A stretch of 64,000 nt of DNA from Nocardioides sp. TF02-7. GTDB lineage: Bacteria; Actinomycetota; Actinomycetes; Propionibacteriales; Nocardioidaceae. The stretch lies in NCBI RefSeq assembly GCF_022437945.1, contig NZ_CP092535.1, positions 1,860,001 through 1,924,000 of the forward strand, in the 5' to 3' direction. Below the pieces are notes generated by a model, which ran no database searches, was not told the origin of the DNA, and worked only from the letters and a program-made list of their open reading frames with translations. Shown here piece after piece: positions 63,941 to 64,000 of the stretch. Each line of letters begins with the position of its first letter. Position 1 is the stretch's first letter. The translations under genes and the position numbers were made by a program.

Positions 63941-64000
63941 ATGACTCCCGCAGATCTCCTGACCGACGCCTTCGGGCGGGTGCTCGACGACGTCGAAGCG
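63941..64000 (+). CDS. Partial CDS, first 20 codons
   Basis: An ATG at 63941 opens a frame to the window edge reading MTPADLLTDAFGRVLDDVEA. The helix with DLLTDAFGRV resembles the start of DinB-like or mycothiol-dependent maleylpyruvate isomerase-like proteins of actinobacteria, but 20 residues are too few for an assignment. Confidence 0.4.
   Translation, partial: MTPADLLTDAFGRVLDDVEA

Overview
This window looks like chromosomal DNA of a very GC-rich actinobacterium, most likely a Nocardioides-like member of the Propionibacteriales. I base this on the strong G/C bias at third codon positions, the frequent GTG starts and 4-base start/stop overlaps, and the gene content: a DrrAB-type ABC exporter, a LysE/LysG pair, a zinc-ribbon adenylate cyclase with an AAA/TPR tail, an IdeR-like box before dps, DUF2945/DUF3140 proteins and a GH65/beta-phosphoglucomutase pair. 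The genus is an inference. I saw no rRNA, tRNA, CRISPR array, transposase or phage gene.

Layout. 0-3.1 kb: a membrane anti-sigma-like protein and an ECF sigma factor, then small housekeeping enzymes. 3.1-9.6 kb: a tightly coupled seven-gene minus-strand operon with a WXG100-like protein, a larger WXG-like protein with an unrecognised C-terminal domain, two paralogous unknown proteins, an SseB-like protein, an AAA ATPase and a helical-repeat-like protein. This is the best candidate for an undescribed system. 9.7-12.2 kb: a lipoprotein, a YitT-type protein and an SMR exporter with a strong candidate guanidine-III riboswitch. 12.2-18.7 kb: a cyclic-nucleotide-binding protein divergent from a large class III cyclase, then a HelD-like helicase. 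18.7-32.4 kb: esterase, MFS/MerR pair, acyltransferase, PASTA lipoprotein, HExxH protease, SulP transporter, DksA-like protein, LysG/LysE, cupin, a protein with calcium-binding repeats, and PhzF. 32.4-38.8 kb: tyrosine catabolism (Lrp regulator, hpd, hmgA, fahA), gabT and a pterin dehydratase. 38.8-53.5 kb: MmpL exporter, two two-component systems, a small alarmone synthetase, MFS, a flavin-dependent oxidoreductase with thioredoxin, a GH25 lipoprotein and small membrane proteins. 53.8-64 kb: GH65 phosphorylase with beta-PGM, P450, DrrAB exporter, Dps, an AraC/DJ-1 regulator, an alpha/beta hydrolase with a metallo-beta-lactamase-fold protein, and the first 20 codons of a further gene.

Two features run across the window. 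First, I count about 41 single-base frameshifts in 28 otherwise intact genes, nearly all in G or C runs and mostly one base too many. This pattern fits uncorrected homopolymer error much better than gene decay, so I annotate these as single genes with the shift position noted. Second, several gene ends carry long perfect or near-perfect inverted repeats of three unrelated families (A at 22.9 and 29.5 kb, B at 37.6 and 53.7 kb, C at 63.8 kb). They carry no transposase and lie between convergent genes or just after a stop codon.
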